A stretch of 64,000 nt of DNA from Alloalcanivorax marinus (GCF_016906305.1 NZ_JADDOL010000008.1:103123-167122); one strand, 5' to 3'. Shown: positions 1 through 9,330, counted from the first letter of the stretch. The notes: a model not told the origin generated them from the sequence alone. Translations and numbers: made by a program.

Positions 1-38
1 AGGGAAAATCGCCCCGGAAGGATTGAAGAAAAGTGCGC

Positions 39-821
39 TCAGCGCGGTCGCCGATAGGCCCCCGGTGTCATCGCCACCCGCTCCTTGAAGACCCGCTGGA
101 AGTGGCTTTGGTCAGCGAAACCCAGATCCTGGGCCACCTGGCTGAGCGGCGCGCCCGCCCGCAGCAGGCTTCTGGCCCGGTCCACCCGCCGGTCCAGCCG
201 GAAGGCATGCGGGGTCATGCCGGTGGCGTCCTGGAAACGCCGGGTCAACTGGTAGCGGCTCAGCCCCAACCGCGCCGCCAGCGCCGGTATCGACGGCGCC
301 TCCGCCGACGGCTCCGCCAGCCAGCGACGGGCCGGCTCCAGGTCCGGGGTCGTCGGAGGCGGCCCGGCGAGGGGCTCGCCGCGCCAGAGCCCTTCGCTCA
401 CGAACGCCGCCAACGCCGCCGCCTTGACGTCCGGAGCCCGGTTGGAAAACAGACAGTCGTTGAGACGGCGGAAGCCGGCATAGGCGCGAACGTTCCGGCA
501 CACCTGGACCTCCGTGGGCAGCGCCCCGGCCCAGTGGCGCATCCAGCCCGGATCCAGATACAGCATCTGGTAGCCCCAGGTGCGCCCGGGCAGGGGGTTA
601 CAGGCATGGGGCAACCAGGCGGGAATGCTGATCAAGGTGCCCGGTTCCAGAATCCGGCCGGCACCGGGGCAGCTGAAATCGCTGCGCCCCCGGTCCACCA
701 CGCCGATCGACCAGGTGGAATGGCTGTGGGGGCGATAGCAGGCGCGGCTGTCCGTGGCGCGGCGGCTTTCCGCGAACGGCAGGCGCGGGTCGCGCCATAA
801 TCGGGCGGAGGCTGGGGGCAT
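39..821 (-). CDS. AraC family transcriptional regulator
   Basis: The 260-residue protein has the two-part AraC layout. An N-terminal cupin-like sensor region (about residues 20-150, starting with the CYRPHSHSTWSIGVVDRG stretch) is followed by a C-terminal double helix-turn-helix (about residues 165-258). The HTH signatures are IPALAARLGLSRYQLTRRF and LSQVAQDLGFADQSHFQRVF, ending MTPGAYRR. It should be a cytoplasmic ligand-responsive regulator; the ligand and targets cannot be told. The ATG at 821 was chosen because the sensor domain begins soon after; an in-frame ATG at 857 would add 12 residues. It is divergent from the DUF1289 gene. Confidence 0.85.
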   Translation of the reverse strand: MPPASARLWRDPRLPFAESRRATDSRACYRPHSHSTWSIGVVDRGRSDFSCPGAGRILEPGTLISIPAWLPHACNPLPGRTWGYQMLYLDPGWMRHWAGALPTEVQVCRNVRAYAGFRRLNDCLFSNRAPDVKAAALAAFVSEGLWRGEPLAGPPPTTPDLEPARRWLAEPSAEAPSIPALAARLGLSRYQLTRRFQDATGMTPHAFRLDRRVDRARSLLRAGAPLSQVAQDLGFADQSHFQRVFKERVAMTPGAYRRPR

Positions 822-923
822 GATGAATCCGCGGGAAACGAAGACGGTGTATCGCATTTTAGCGCGGCGCCCGGGGGCAAGATACCGTCGACCCCTCCCT
901 GGCTTCCCCGTTACAATCCGCCC

Positions 924-1424
924 ATGAGCAAATCCCGCATCGGCACCCCCTGCATCGGCGTCTGTTCCACCGTCTTCGGCGACACCGTCTGTCGCGGCTG
1001 TCGCCGCTTCAGCCATGAAGTGGTGGACTGGAACGCCTACTCGGAAGAACAGAAACGGCTGGTCTGGCGACGCCTGGATCAGTTGCTGACCCTGGTGGTG
1101 GGCAATTATTTCCAGGTGGTGGACGCCGGCGCTCTGGCGGCGCAGCTGGACTATCAGAACCTGCGTTACCAGACCCAGCTGTCGCCGGAGGGCTGGGTGC
1201 CGGAGCTGCTCAAGGCGGCCGGCCGGCAGCGTATCGATTACGCCGTGTTCGGTCTGCGCGCGCTGCCCGACGCGGAGGGCCTGACGCCCCGGGATCTGTA
1301 CGACCTTATCAGCAAGGAATGCCACGCCCTGAACCAGGCGCACTACGACCGTTCCTTCGGGCGGCCGGTGGGCATTACCGGGGAGCTGGTGCGCCACGCG
1401 GCGCGGGAAAAGGGTCTGTTTTAA
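924..1424 (+). CDS. DUF1289 domain-containing protein
   Basis: A 166-residue protein whose first ~55 residues match the DUF1289 family. Four cysteines lie in the pattern TPCIGVC...VCRGCRRF, followed by the W-x-x-x-x-x-x-x-K-R-x-V-W-x-R-L region that is typical of the family. The cysteines suggest a metal or Fe-S site, but the family function is not established. The C-terminal ~100 residues are an extra soluble segment longer than in most DUF1289 proteins (usually 60-80 residues). It is divergent from the AraC gene and convergent with zur across a REP-like palindrome. Confidence 0.75.
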   Translation: MSKSRIGTPCIGVCSTVFGDTVCRGCRRFSHEVVDWNAYSEEQKRLVWRRLDQLLTLVVGNYFQVVDAGALAAQLDYQNLRYQTQLSPEGWVPELLKAAGRQRIDYAVFGLRALPDAEGLTPRDLYDLISKECHALNQAHYDRSFGRPVGITGELVRHAAREKGLF

Positions 1425-1431
1425 GAAAAGA

Positions 1432-1489
1432 GATCGCGACTGAAGTCGCTCCTACCAGGGCGCCCGTAGGAGCGACTTCGGCCGCGATC
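1432..1489. repeat. REP-like inverted repeat, copy 1
   Basis: Two inverted copies of a unit beginning GTAGGAGCGACTTC and ending CGCGATC face each other around a short CAGGGCGCCC spacer, so transcripts of either strand can form a long hairpin. The same unit recurs at 18085-18139 and 34578-34645. It sits exactly between the convergent 3' ends of the DUF1289 and zur genes and touches the zur stop codon. Resemblance to Pseudomonas REP/BIME sequences is by eye. Confidence 0.8.
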
Positions 1490-1943
1490 AGCCGCAGCGG
1501 TCGCAGCGGCCGTGCATCTCCAGCGGCTGGGCGTCCGCGTGGAAGCCCTCCCGGTCCAGGCTGCGGTTCAGCTGCCGGCGCAGCGGGCTGTCCATGGGCG
1601 CCTCGCGCACCACGCCACATTCATCACAGACCAGAAACAGCGTCCCGGCCTCGTGGCCGTGGTCGCAGGCCAGATGGTCGCAGGCCAGGTAGCGGTTGGT
1701 GGACGCCAGCCGGTGGGCCAGGCCGGCGGACACCAGAAAATCCAGGGCCCGGTAGATGGTGGGCGGCTTGGCGCCGGGCTGGTGCTCGCGCTGCAGCTCG
1801 TCGAGCAGGTCGTAGGCGCTGACCGGCGCTTCATGGCCGAGCAGCAACGCCATCACCTGGCGCCGTTGCGGCGTCAACCGCAGGCCCCGGGCCTCGCAGC
1901 GCCGCTGCGCGATGTCCAATTGTGCTTCCCGATTGTCCGCCAT
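1488..1943 (-). CDS. zur: Fur-family zinc uptake regulator Zur
   Basis: A 151-residue Fur-superfamily repressor. The winged-helix part (residues ~15-85) carries LRLTPQRRQVMALL and the PPTIYRALDFLVSAGL recognition helix region. The C-terminal part has metal-site cysteines and histidines (CDHLACDHGH, LVCDECG and the terminal CDRCG pair). Assignment to Zur rather than Fur rests on the short C-terminus ending in CxxC and on the upstream same-strand COG0523 GTPase with a Zur-box-like palindrome, 86 bp away, so the two may be co-transcribed. It should repress zinc-uptake and zinc-sparing genes when zinc is replete. Confidence 0.85.
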   Translation of the reverse strand: MADNREAQLDIAQRRCEARGLRLTPQRRQVMALLLGHEAPVSAYDLLDELQREHQPGAKPPTIYRALDFLVSAGLAHRLASTNRYLACDHLACDHGHEAGTLFLVCDECGVVREAPMDSPLRRQLNRSLDREGFHADAQPLEMHGRCDRCG

Positions 1944-2029
1944 GGTTGCTCCCGCCGCGCCCGTCTCAGGATGGGTGACGCCGGGCGGGCCCCCGGCGCG
2001 ACGTTATATTATCCGGTCACCGGCGCCGT

Positions 2030-3241
2030 TCATACCGCCTCGGCCAGCCCCCAGTCCGGAAACGGATCGTCCAGGGTGCGCCAGTGGTCCGGCCCGGCCA
2101 GGGTGTCCGCTTCGCTGAGCAGGCAGGCATCCAGGGCCGCCCGGGTGATCGCCGGGTCCATATTCTGGCCGATGAACACCAGCTCCTGACGCATATCGCC
2201 GAACGGCTCCTGCCATTTCTCGCGAATGAAGGCCACCGTTTCCGGGTCCTGCGGCCAGCGCGCCTCGGGCACCGCCTTCCAGAAAAAGCCGGCCACGCCG
2301 TGGTGGGCGATGCCGCCGGCCTGGCTCCAGGTGCCGGCCAGTTGCGGCCGGGTGGCCAGCCAGAAGTAGCCCTTGGAACGCAGCAGCTTGCCGTTGTCCC
2401 ACTCACGATGCAGGAAATCGTGGAAGCGGCGCGGGTGGAACGGCCGCCGGGCGGTGTAAGTAAAGCTGGAAATGCCGTATTCCTCGGTCTCCGGCGTGTG
2501 TTCGCCGCGCATCTCCTTGAGCCAGCCCGGCGCCAGGCTGGCGCGCTCGAAGTCGAAGCGGCCGGTATTCAGCACCTTATCCAGGGGCACCGCGCCCTGG
2601 CGAATCGGCACGATCTCCGCCTCCGGATTCAGGGCGCGCAGCATGCCGATCACCGTGCGCCGCTGCGCCTCGTCGATCAGGTCGGTCTTGCTCACCAGCA
2701 GCACGTCGCAGAATTCGATCTGGTCCACCAGCAGGTCCGCCACGTTGCGCTCGTCGTCCTCGCCCAGGCTCTCGCCGGTGTCGCGCAGCTCGGCGGCGCG
2801 CTGGTAATCGTTGGCGAAATTGGCGCCGTCCACCACCGTCACCAGGGTGTCCAGGCGCGCCACCGACGACAGGCTCTGGCCGTCCTCGCCCTCGAAGGTG
2901 AAGGTCTCGGCCACCGGCAACGGCTCGGAAATGCCGGTGGACTCGATCACCAGGTAATCGAACCGCCCTTCGGCGGCCAGCCGCCGCACCTCCAGCAGCA
3001 GGTCCTCGCGCAGGGTGCAGCAGATGCAGCCATTGCTCATCTCCACCAGCTTTTCCTCGGCGCGGTTCAGGCTCACCTGCTGGTTCACCAGGCTGGCGTC
3101 GATGTTGATCTCGCTCATGTCGTTGACGATCACCGCCACCCGGCGGCCGTCGCGATTATTGAGGATATGGTTGAGTACCGTGGTCTTGCCGGCGCCCAGA
3201 AAGCCGGACAGCACGGTCACCGGCAGGCGGTGGTCGGTCAT
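2030..3241 (-). CDS. COG0523 (CobW-like) GTP-binding metallochaperone
   Basis: A 403-residue G3E-family GTPase. It shows the P-loop [10 protein letters not shown] near the N-terminus, the family metal-binding motif CICC ([11 protein letters not shown]), ESTGISEP (the glutamate motif naming the G3E family) and an SKTDLID guanine-specificity motif. The C-terminal ~130 residues form the CobW_C domain ([13 protein letters not shown]). Members under Zur control (ZigA/YciC type) are thought to deliver zinc or save zinc-enzymes during starvation. The start at 3241 is chosen because [14 protein letters not shown] matches the family N-terminus; the longer reading to 3265 adds an unconserved octapeptide. 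Confidence 0.88.
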   Translation of the reverse strand: MTDHRLPVTVLSGFLGAGKTTVLNHILNNRDGRRVAVIVNDMSEINIDASLVNQQVSLNRAEEKLVEMSNGCICCTLREDLLLEVRRLAAEGRFDYLVIESTGISEPLPVAETFTFEGEDGQSLSSVARLDTLVTVVDGANFANDYQRAAELRDTGESLGEDDERNVADLLVDQIEFCDVLLVSKTDLIDEAQRRTVIGMLRALNPEAEIVPIRQGAVPLDKVLNTGRFDFERASLAPGWLKEMRGEHTPETEEYGISSFTYTARRPFHPRRFHDFLHREWDNGKLLRSKGYFWLATRPQLAGTWSQAGGIAHHGVAGFFWKAVPEARWPQDPETVAFIREKWQEPFGDMRQELVFIGQNMDPAITRAALDACLLSEADTLAGPDHWRTLDDPFPDWGLAEAV

Positions 3242-3277
3242 GGGAAATCTCCCGGAGCAAAGCACTTGGTGTGCTTA

Positions 3278-3292
3278 TGTTATAACGTAACA
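3278..3292 (-). promoter_or_regulatory. Putative Zur box
   Basis: The 15-mer TGTTATAACGTAACA is an imperfect palindrome (7-1-7, five of seven arm positions paired) that resembles the gammaproteobacterial Zur operator, rich in GTTATA/TAAC. It lies 37 bp upstream of the COG0523 start, in an AT-rich patch within GC-rich DNA. Zur control is inferred from the motif and the adjacent zur gene. Confidence 0.65.
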
Positions 3293-3399
3293 ATAAAAAG
3301 GCAAGGGAGAATCCTGATGGCGTCGCCGGCCCGGTCATTTTCTTTCCCCGCCGCGCCGGTCAACATGGGTCGTTTGCACGCCCACCACGGAGACCTTCC

Positions 3400-4209
3400 A
3401 TGAGCTTCAACGGCAAAACCATCGTGCTCACCGGCGCCTCCAGCGGCATCGGCGAGGAAGCCGCCCGCCAGCTGGCGCGCCGGGGCGCGCGGCTGTGCCT
3501 GCTGGCCCGCCGTGAGGAGGAGCTGGCGCGGGTGCAGGCCGACATCCACGCCGACGGCGGCCGCGCCTGGATCTATCCCACCGATCTGACCCACCCGGAC
3601 AGCATCGACACCGCCGTGGACGCCCTGCTCGCCGAGCACCCGCGGGTGGACGCCCTGGTCAACAACGCCGCCCACTCGATCCGTCGCCCGATCGTCGACG
3701 CCCTGGATCGCATCCACGACTACGAGCGCACCATGCAGCTCAACTACTTCGGCGCCCTGCGCATGACCATGGGGCTGATCCCGCGCTTTCTGGAGCAGGG
3801 CCACGGCCACGTGGTCAACGCCTCCACCCTCTCCGCCCAGGTGCCGATCCCGCTGTTCTCCGCCTATCTCGCCAGCAAGGCGGCGCTGGAATCCTATTCC
3901 CGCTCCCTCAATGCGGAGCTCGGCCACAAGGGCATCCGCGCCACCATGGTCTACTTCCCCATGGTGCGCACGCCCATGTCCAGCCGCACCTCGATCTACA
4001 AGCACATGCGCATGATGAAGGTGGAGGACGCCGCCGGCTGGCTGCTCAAGGCGCTGCGCGACCAACCGGCACGGGTGGGCAGCCCCCTGGGCACGGTGGG
4101 CAGCCTGGTGCTGGCCGCGGTGCCCGGTCCGGCGGTGAAGTACACCCAGCCGTTTTTCCGGCGCATGGACAAGCGGCTCAAGGCGAAGCTCGGGAAATTC
4201 CAGCCGTAG
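3400..4209 (+). CDS. SDR family NAD(P)-dependent oxidoreductase
   Basis: A 269-residue classical short-chain dehydrogenase. The Rossmann motif TGASSGIG is at residues 11-18, NNA of the central strand follows DALV, and the catalytic Tyr156 and Lys160 lie in YLASK. A serine-containing NASTLSAQ segment precedes them. The last ~40 residues are basic and hydrophobic (PAVKYTQPFFRRMDKR), as in membrane-associated SDRs that act on lipids or steroids. The substrate is unknown. It is divergent from the COG0523 gene; it ends just before the Fur-box promoter. Confidence 0.85.
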   Translation: MSFNGKTIVLTGASSGIGEEAARQLARRGARLCLLARREEELARVQADIHADGGRAWIYPTDLTHPDSIDTAVDALLAEHPRVDALVNNAAHSIRRPIVDALDRIHDYERTMQLNYFGALRMTMGLIPRFLEQGHGHVVNASTLSAQVPIPLFSAYLASKAALESYSRSLNAELGHKGIRATMVYFPMVRTPMSSRTSIYKHMRMMKVEDAAGWLLKALRDQPARVGSPLGTVGSLVLAAVPGPAVKYTQPFFRRMDKRLKAKLGKFQP

Positions 4210-4232
4210 GGCCCGGCGGAGACCGGGGAGCA

Positions 4233-4281
4233 TTGCGCGGGATTCGGCCCACCTCTATAATTGATAACAATTATCATTATT
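4233..4281 (+). promoter_or_regulatory. Sigma70-type promoter overlapped by a Fur box
   Basis: A -35-like TTGCGC (4233-4238) and a perfect -10 TATAAT (4256-4261) are separated by 17 bp. Immediately downstream, 4263-4281 reads GATAACAATTATCATTATT, close to the Fur consensus GATAATGATAATCATTATC. Fur-Fe bound here would cover the transcription start. It precedes the sigma-FecR-receptor cassette, giving iron-repressed expression. Confidence 0.8.
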
Positions 4282-4301
4282 AAAAAAACGCCGACCGCCC
4301 C

Positions 4302-4799
4302 ATGTCCGACCGACTCGCCGCGGCGCTTTACCGCGCCCACCAACAGGACCTGCTTACCTATGCGCGGCGTCTCGTCAACGACAGCAGCACGGCGCAGGAT
4401 ATTACCCAGGACGCCTGGCTGCGTTTCAGCGACGCCGTACGCGACACCTGGCCGGACAATCCGGTGGCCTACCTTTACCGCATCGTCCGCAACCTGGCTC
4501 TGGACAGTCAGCGGCGGACACGTCTGGAAACCGATCTGTTCGTGGACAACGCGGAGGACATCGCCAGCCGGCAACCCGGCCCCTGGCCTTCCGTGGAAGA
4601 GGCGGTCATCACCCGCGACGAACTGAATCGCCTGGAACAGGCCCTGGCGGAACTGCCCGCGCGTACCCGTCTGGCGGTGGAGATGCATCGAATCGGCGGC
4701 TATAAGCTGCGCGAAATCGCGGCCCATCTGGATGTTTCCCTGTCCATGGCACAATACCTGGTCAAGGAAGGCATCAAACATTGCCAGAAGCGGCTCTGA
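4302..4799 (+). CDS. FecI-type ECF RNA polymerase sigma factor
   Basis: A 165-residue ECF sigma factor. Region 2 covers residues ~8-75 (LYRAHQQDLLTYARRLVND, then AYLYRIVRNLALD) and region 4 covers ~105-160 (LAELPARTRLAVEMHRIGGYKLREIAAHLDVS), ending in QYLVKEGIKHCQ, which is typical of FecI-like iron sigma factors. It should direct transcription of the receptor gene once FecR is released by the loaded receptor. No good Shine-Dalgarno is visible before the ATG. Followed 89 bp later by its FecR partner. Confidence 0.92.
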   Translation: MSDRLAAALYRAHQQDLLTYARRLVNDSSTAQDITQDAWLRFSDAVRDTWPDNPVAYLYRIVRNLALDSQRRTRLETDLFVDNAEDIASRQPGPWPSVEEAVITRDELNRLEQALAELPARTRLAVEMHRIGGYKLREIAAHLDVSLSMAQYLVKEGIKHCQKRL

Positions 4800-4888
4800 G
4801 CACCGCCTTGGAAAAGTCCGCGCACGCTTCGTCATAGCCATGGAAACAACGCCCAAGGCCGGGTGCCCCGGCGAAGAACGGATCAGCC

Positions 4889-5833
4889 ATGTCCAACCAT
4901 GATCACCATACCGACCCGGAAGCGGACGACCAGGCCGCCAACTGGGCCGTGCTGCTCGCCGACGACCCGGACAACGAGGCACTGCGCGCGCGCCTCCAGG
5001 CCTGGCTGGATGCCGCCCCGTCCCACCGCCGGGCCTGGCACCGGGCACGCCGCACCTGGGAAGGCCTGGGCCGGGTGGAAGCCGGCACGCGCCGGGCCTG
5101 GCCGGAGCCGCAGACCCTGCCGGCACGCCGGTGGCGCTGGCGGCATCTGGCCGGGTTGGCGGTGGCCGCCGCCCTGCTGGTGGCGGTGCTGCCCACCTTG
5201 AGCCTGCGGCTCAGCGCCGACCACCTGACCGCCACCGGCGAGCAACGGCGGGTGACCCTGGAGGATGGCAGCCAGGTGTATCTGGCCCCGGAAAGCGCCA
5301 TTCGCCTCGCCATGGGCCCGCGGCAACGTCGGGTGGACCTGTTGCGCGGCGAAGCCTTCTTCGAGGTCAGACCGGAACCGGACCGGTCGTTCCTGGTGGT
5401 CAGTGGCGACACCCGCACCACGGTGCTGGGCACCGCCTTCAATGTGCGCCACGGCGGCCAGGGTACCCGTGTCAGCGTGGCCCACGGCCGCGTCAACGTG
5501 GAGAACGATGGCCTGCGCCGGACCCTGACCGCCGGAGACCGGCTGACCATCACCGCCGACCATGTCGCCGGGCTCGACCGGGTGCCGCCGGGGGATGTGG
5601 CGGGCTGGCGTCGGGGCCAACTGGTGGCGCGGGACCTGCCCATCGGCGCGGTGGTGGAGGCCCTGCGCCCGTACTATTCGGGCACCATCATTGTCACCGA
5701 CGGCTTCGCCCGGCAACGGGTCACCGGCCTCTACGGGCTGCGCGAGCCCGCCGCCACTCTCGGCAAACTGGCCGCCGCCCACGGCGGCACCCTGCACCGG
5801 CTGACCCCCTGGGTATTGGTGCTGAACGACTGA
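4889..5833 (+). CDS. FecR-family anti-sigma / sigma regulator
   Basis: A 314-residue inner-membrane regulator. The cytoplasmic N-terminal domain (about 1-85) includes ANWAVLLADD and AWHRARRTWEGL, with Trp residues at FecR-typical positions. One transmembrane segment follows at about 89-108 (LAGLAVAAALLVAVLPTLSL). The periplasmic FecR domain holds EDGSQVYLAPESAIRL, RGEAFFEV and VLGTAFNVR, and a C-terminal secretin/TonB-like short domain ends the protein. It should relay the signal from the TonB-dependent receptor to the sigma factor. Located between the two partner genes. Confidence 0.92.
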   Translation: MSNHDHHTDPEADDQAANWAVLLADDPDNEALRARLQAWLDAAPSHRRAWHRARRTWEGLGRVEAGTRRAWPEPQTLPARRWRWRHLAGLAVAAALLVAVLPTLSLRLSADHLTATGEQRRVTLEDGSQVYLAPESAIRLAMGPRQRRVDLLRGEAFFEVRPEPDRSFLVVSGDTRTTVLGTAFNVRHGGQGTRVSVAHGRVNVENDGLRRTLTAGDRLTITADHVAGLDRVPPGDVAGWRRGQLVARDLPIGAVVEALRPYYSGTIIVTDGFARQRVTGLYGLREPAATLGKLAAAHGGTLHRLTPWVLVLND

Positions 5834-5906
5834 CTTTGGAAAAACCGCGACGTGATTCGTCCTATTCCCAGACCGGAATGACAATCAACCCATAGGACAA
5901 CGCCGC

Positions 5907-8309
5907 ATGACCCTTCTTGCCCTGATACCGCCGGCCCGCCGACGGTCTCTGGCGGCCTGGCTGACCGCCCTGAGCCTGATCGCCGCGACCGGCGCCCTGG
6001 TCCCCCTCGCCGCCCGCGCCCAAACCGGCACCGAGGCCGCGGGCCAGACCCACTCTTTCGACATTCCGGCCCAGCCACTGGACGCCGCTCTGATTCAGTT
6101 CGGCCAGCAGGTCGGCCTGGAAGTGACCGCCAGCAGTGCTCTGGTGGCCGGCAAACAGGCCCGCGCGGTGCAGGGCCGGCTCAGCGTCGGGCAGGCCCTG
6201 GAGAGGATGCTCGCCGGCACCGGCCTGGACTATCAACTGCGCCAGGGCATGATCACCCTGAACAAACCGCAATCCGCGCGGCTCGCGCCGGTAACGGTGA
6301 AGGACGGCTGGGAAACCGCCACCAGCGCCGTGCAAGGCTACACGGCCCGGCGCAGCGCCACGGGCACCCGCACCGATACGCCGCTGATCGAAACACCGGC
6401 CTCGGTACAAGTGGTGCCACGGGACGTCATTGACGAACAGCAAGCGGTCAGCCTGAAGGACGTGTACGAAAACGTCAGCGGCGTGCAGCAGGCCGGCAAT
6501 ACCCTGAACGCCCAGTCCGAGGTGCTGCCGATGATTCGCGGTTTTGAATCACCGGTGCTGCTGCGCAACGGCCTGCGCGCCACCAGCGCCGGCGCCGTGG
6601 ACCTGGTCAATGTGGAGCGGGTGGAGGTGCTCAAGGGCCCGGCCTCGATTCTCTACGGCGCCCTGGAACCGGGCGGCGTGATCAGCTACGTGACCAAGCG
6701 TCCGCAAGCGGAATCCCGCCACGTGATCAGCCAGCAACTGGGCAGCGACGCCTTCCGCCGCACCACCCTGGATTCCACCGGCACCCTGAATCCGGCTTAC
6801 AGCTGGCTGTACCGCCTTAACCTGGCGCACACCGACAGCGATTCGTTCCGCGACGATGTCCGCCTGAAGCGCACCGCGATCGCGCCCAGTTTCCTGTGGT
6901 TCCCGAGCGACAATACCGAGGTGCTGTTCGATTTCGCCTACACCCGGGAAGAGCAACCCTACGACTCCGGCGTGCCGCTCTCCGCCAATGGCAAACCCCT
7001 GGTGCCGGACCGCACCTTCTTCGGCGACGACCACCTGGCCGGCCGGGACCACCGGGACTATTACGCCAGCTATCAACTGACGCATCGCTTCAGCCCCACC
7101 TGGACGCTGCGCAACCAGCTGCAACTGCACCGCGCCGACAACCGCAATGAATCCCTGCGCAACCTGCGGGTACTCAACAACGACAGCGACCTGGCGCTGC
7201 GCTACCAGAACGAAGAGCGCCGGGAAGACGAAGTGCAGTTCGTGCTGGACGGCATCGCCCGCTTCCGCACCGGCGACGTGGGCCATGAGCTTCTGATCGG
7301 CACGGAAATCACTCATCTGGACACCGACTGGGAGCGCTTTCGGCTCAACGCCCTGGTGGTGCCGATCAGCGCCGACCCAAGGGTGCGCTACACCCCGCCG
7401 GGCAATCAGAATCCGTCCGACGAACCGTCGAACACCCGCTGGTGGGCGCTGTACCTCCAGGATCAGCTTTCCCTGCTCGAGGACGGCCGCCTGAAGGTGC
7501 TGCTCGGCGTCCGCTTTGATGATGTGCTCACCACCGGCAGCGTCGACGGCGTGGACTCCCCGGACTTGGACGACCGGGCGGTGACGGCCCGGGGCGGTCT
7601 GCTCTATCGGTTGACGGACCAGCACTCCGTTTACGCCAGCGCCAGCCAGTCCTTCCAGCCACAACGCGCCTTCGCCGTGGATCGCCGCGGCACCCCGCTG
7701 GACCCGGAAACCGGAGAACAGCTTGAAGTCGGCTTGAAAAGCGGTTTCGGCGAACGGCTCTCCTCCACCCTGTCGTTGTACCGCTTGGAGAAGGACGACG
7801 TGGCGGTCCTGGATCAGGACTACTTCGACAACACCGGAGAGAGCGCCTACTTCCCCGGTGTCAGCCAACGCGCCCAGGGCGTGGAACTGGACATCACGGG
7901 CCGCCTCACCGAACGACTCAAGGTACTGGCCAATTACAGCTACACGGACACCGAGGTGCTGGACAACAAAGGCGACCCCGATCAGAAAGGCGAGCGGCTG
8001 GGCGGCGTGTCCCTGCACCTGGCGCGGCTGTGGCTGGCCTACGACTTCGGCGGCCCGCTGGACGGTCTGGGCCTGGGTGGCGGCGCCCGCTATGTGAGCG
8101 AAAGCACCGCCCAGTTCGACACTGAACTGCCGCTGGACGGCTACACCGTGGCCGACGCCGGCCTCTGGTACCGATGGAACAACCTGCGCGCCAGCCTCAA
8201 GGTCAACAATCTGTTCGACGAGCGCTACATCGCGCGGGCCTCCACCGCCGCCATCGCCCACCCGGGGGCGCCGCGCTCGGTACTGGCGGGCTTTTCGCTG
8301 GCGTTCTGA
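5907..8309 (+). CDS. TonB-dependent siderophore receptor with signalling domain
   Basis: An 800-residue outer-membrane receptor. It has a signal peptide (about residues 1-38, ending ARA-Q), then an STN signalling domain (about 48-120: HSFDIPAQPLDAALIQFG ... GLDYQLRQGMITL). A plug follows (ETPASVQVVPRDVIDEQQ, VERVEVLKGPASILYG, PGGVISYVTKRP) and then a 22-strand barrel ending NNLFDERYIARAS and a terminal phenylalanine. The STN domain marks it as a signal-transducing receptor that talks to FecR. The architecture is FpvA/FhuE/FecA-like, importing a ferric siderophore; the siderophore is not identifiable and no biosynthesis genes are nearby. Confidence 0.92.
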   Translation: MTLLALIPPARRRSLAAWLTALSLIAATGALVPLAARAQTGTEAAGQTHSFDIPAQPLDAALIQFGQQVGLEVTASSALVAGKQARAVQGRLSVGQALERMLAGTGLDYQLRQGMITLNKPQSARLAPVTVKDGWETATSAVQGYTARRSATGTRTDTPLIETPASVQVVPRDVIDEQQAVSLKDVYENVSGVQQAGNTLNAQSEVLPMIRGFESPVLLRNGLRATSAGAVDLVNVERVEVLKGPASILYGALEPGGVISYVTKRPQAESRHVISQQLGSDAFRRTTLDSTGTLNPAYSWLYRLNLAHTDSDSFRDDVRLKRTAIAPSFLWFPSDNTEVLFDFAYTREEQPYDSGVPLSANGKPLVPDRTFFGDDHLAGRDHRDYYASYQLTHRFSPTWTLRNQLQLHRADNRNESLRNLRVLNNDSDLALRYQNEERREDEVQFVLDGIARFRTGDVGHELLIGTEITHLDTDWERFRLNALVVPISADPRVRYTPPGNQNPSDEPSNTRWWALYLQDQLSLLEDGRLKVLLGVRFDDVLTTGSVDGVDSPDLDDRAVTARGGLLYRLTDQHSVYASASQSFQPQRAFAVDRRGTPLDPETGEQLEVGLKSGFGERLSSTLSLYRLEKDDVAVLDQDYFDNTGESAYFPGVSQRAQGVELDITGRLTERLKVLANYSYTDTEVLDNKGDPDQKGERLGGVSLHLARLWLAYDFGGPLDGLGLGGGARYVSESTAQFDTELPLDGYTVADAGLWYRWNNLRASLKVNNLFDERYIARASTAAIAHPGAPRSVLAGFSLAF

Positions 8310-8401
8310 ACGGCTTGAAAGTTGCCACCCTGTGCCCGGTGCCGGGCGTCTCCCCCAGCGGCTCCTGAGCGTGGCGCCAGGGACGGCCGGCATGGCAGGC
8401 G

Positions 8402-8425
8402 AAAAAAAGGGGGGATCACTCCCCC
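8402..8425 (-). terminator. Rho-independent terminator of the crotonase gene
   Basis: On the minus strand a GGGGG/CCCCC stem with a 6-nt loop is followed by seven U residues. The stop codon of the crotonase gene lies in the loop, so the terminator overlaps the end of the reading frame. Confidence 0.75.
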
Positions 8426-9330
8426 TCGAGTTCCTTCAAACGCCGCTCCAGTTCAGCGATCCGCTCGCGCGCGTCATCGCCTTCCGGAATATTCCGGCCG
8501 CTGTCACGCCACTCCACCGCCGCCTTGAACCCCTCCACCTGGGCGTAACGCCTGAACCACATCCCCTCCGGGTTATGCCGGGTGATGCCGTCGAACACCG
8601 TGGCCATCATCTGCGTTTGCTCCAGCCCCATGGTCAGCATGACCTGGTTCACCACCAGCTTGTGCATGCTCAAATGGCTGCACGGCACCGCCGCGATGCG
8701 GTCCGCCACTTCACGGGTTTTGGCTTCCAGCTCTTCTTCCGGCACCACATAATTGGCCAGCCCCCACTCGCGGGCCTGCTCTCCGGAAATCAGATCGCCG
8801 GTAAACATCATCTGCTTGGCCCGGATCGGGCCCAGCCGGTAGGTCCACATGGCGGTGGTCGGACAGCCCCATACCCGGGTCGGCATGTAGCCGATGCGGG
8901 CGTTGCTCGCCATGATCATCAAATCACAGCACAGCGCGATATCGCTGCCGCCGGCGGCGGCGGCACCGTGAATCTTGGCGATGGTGGGTTTTCGGGAACG
9001 CCAGAGGCTCATGAAATCCTCGGTATTCCGCTTCATGCGGGCGTAATCCACCATCGGGTCCCAGGGCGTGGATTCCTGCTGGCAAGGGTGCTCTTCCTGC
9101 CGCTCGGCATAGTGCGCCAGATCGTAACCACCACAGAAGCCTTTACCAGCGCCCTCCACCACGATCACATGAACCTCGTCATTGTCCTCGGCCCAGCGTA
9201 CCGCGCGCCGGATATCATCACCGGTCTGGTCGATAATGGCATTCAGCCGGCCCGGCCGGTTAAGCAGCAGTCTGGCGACTCTCGGATTGTTCTCGTCCTG
9301 CGCGATCCGAACGGTTGTCAGCTCCAGCAT
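8416..9330 (-). CDS. Crotonase / enoyl-CoA hydratase family protein
   Basis: A 304-residue crotonase-fold protein. The CoA/oxyanion regions are visible: [10 protein letters not shown] at about residues 65-75 and [19 protein letters not shown] at about 120-140. Further conserved parts are [20 protein letters not shown] and [12 protein letters not shown]. It is ~40 residues longer than a minimal hydratase, with a charged C-terminal tail ([17 protein letters not shown]). GGAGAG stands 6 nt before the ATG at 9330, so this start is preferred over 9342. Probably acts on an acyl-CoA made by the synthetase at 10092; the reaction (hydration, isomerisation or hydrolysis) is not determined. Divergent from a TetR gene. 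Confidence 0.85.
   Translation of the reverse strand: MLELTTVRIAQDENNPRVARLLLNRPGRLNAIIDQTGDDIRRAVRWAEDNDEVHVIVVEGAGKGFCGGYDLAHYAERQEEHPCQQESTPWDPMVDYARMKRNTEDFMSLWRSRKPTIAKIHGAAAAGGSDIALCCDLMIMASNARIGYMPTRVWGCPTTAMWTYRLGPIRAKQMMFTGDLISGEQAREWGLANYVVPEEELEAKTREVADRIAAVPCSHLSMHKLVVNQVMLTMGLEQTQMMATVFDGITRHNPEGMWFRRYAQVEGFKAAVEWRDSGRNIPEGDDARERIAELERRLKELEGE

Noticed and set aside
39..1397. Extending the AraC protein upstream to 1397
   Set aside because: The extra ~190 residues lie antisense to the DUF1289 gene and resemble no regulator; the sensor domain starts after 821.
8334..8347. GCCCGG-TG-CCGGGC palindrome after the TonB receptor as terminator
   Set aside because: Loop is only 2 nt and no U-run follows on the + strand.
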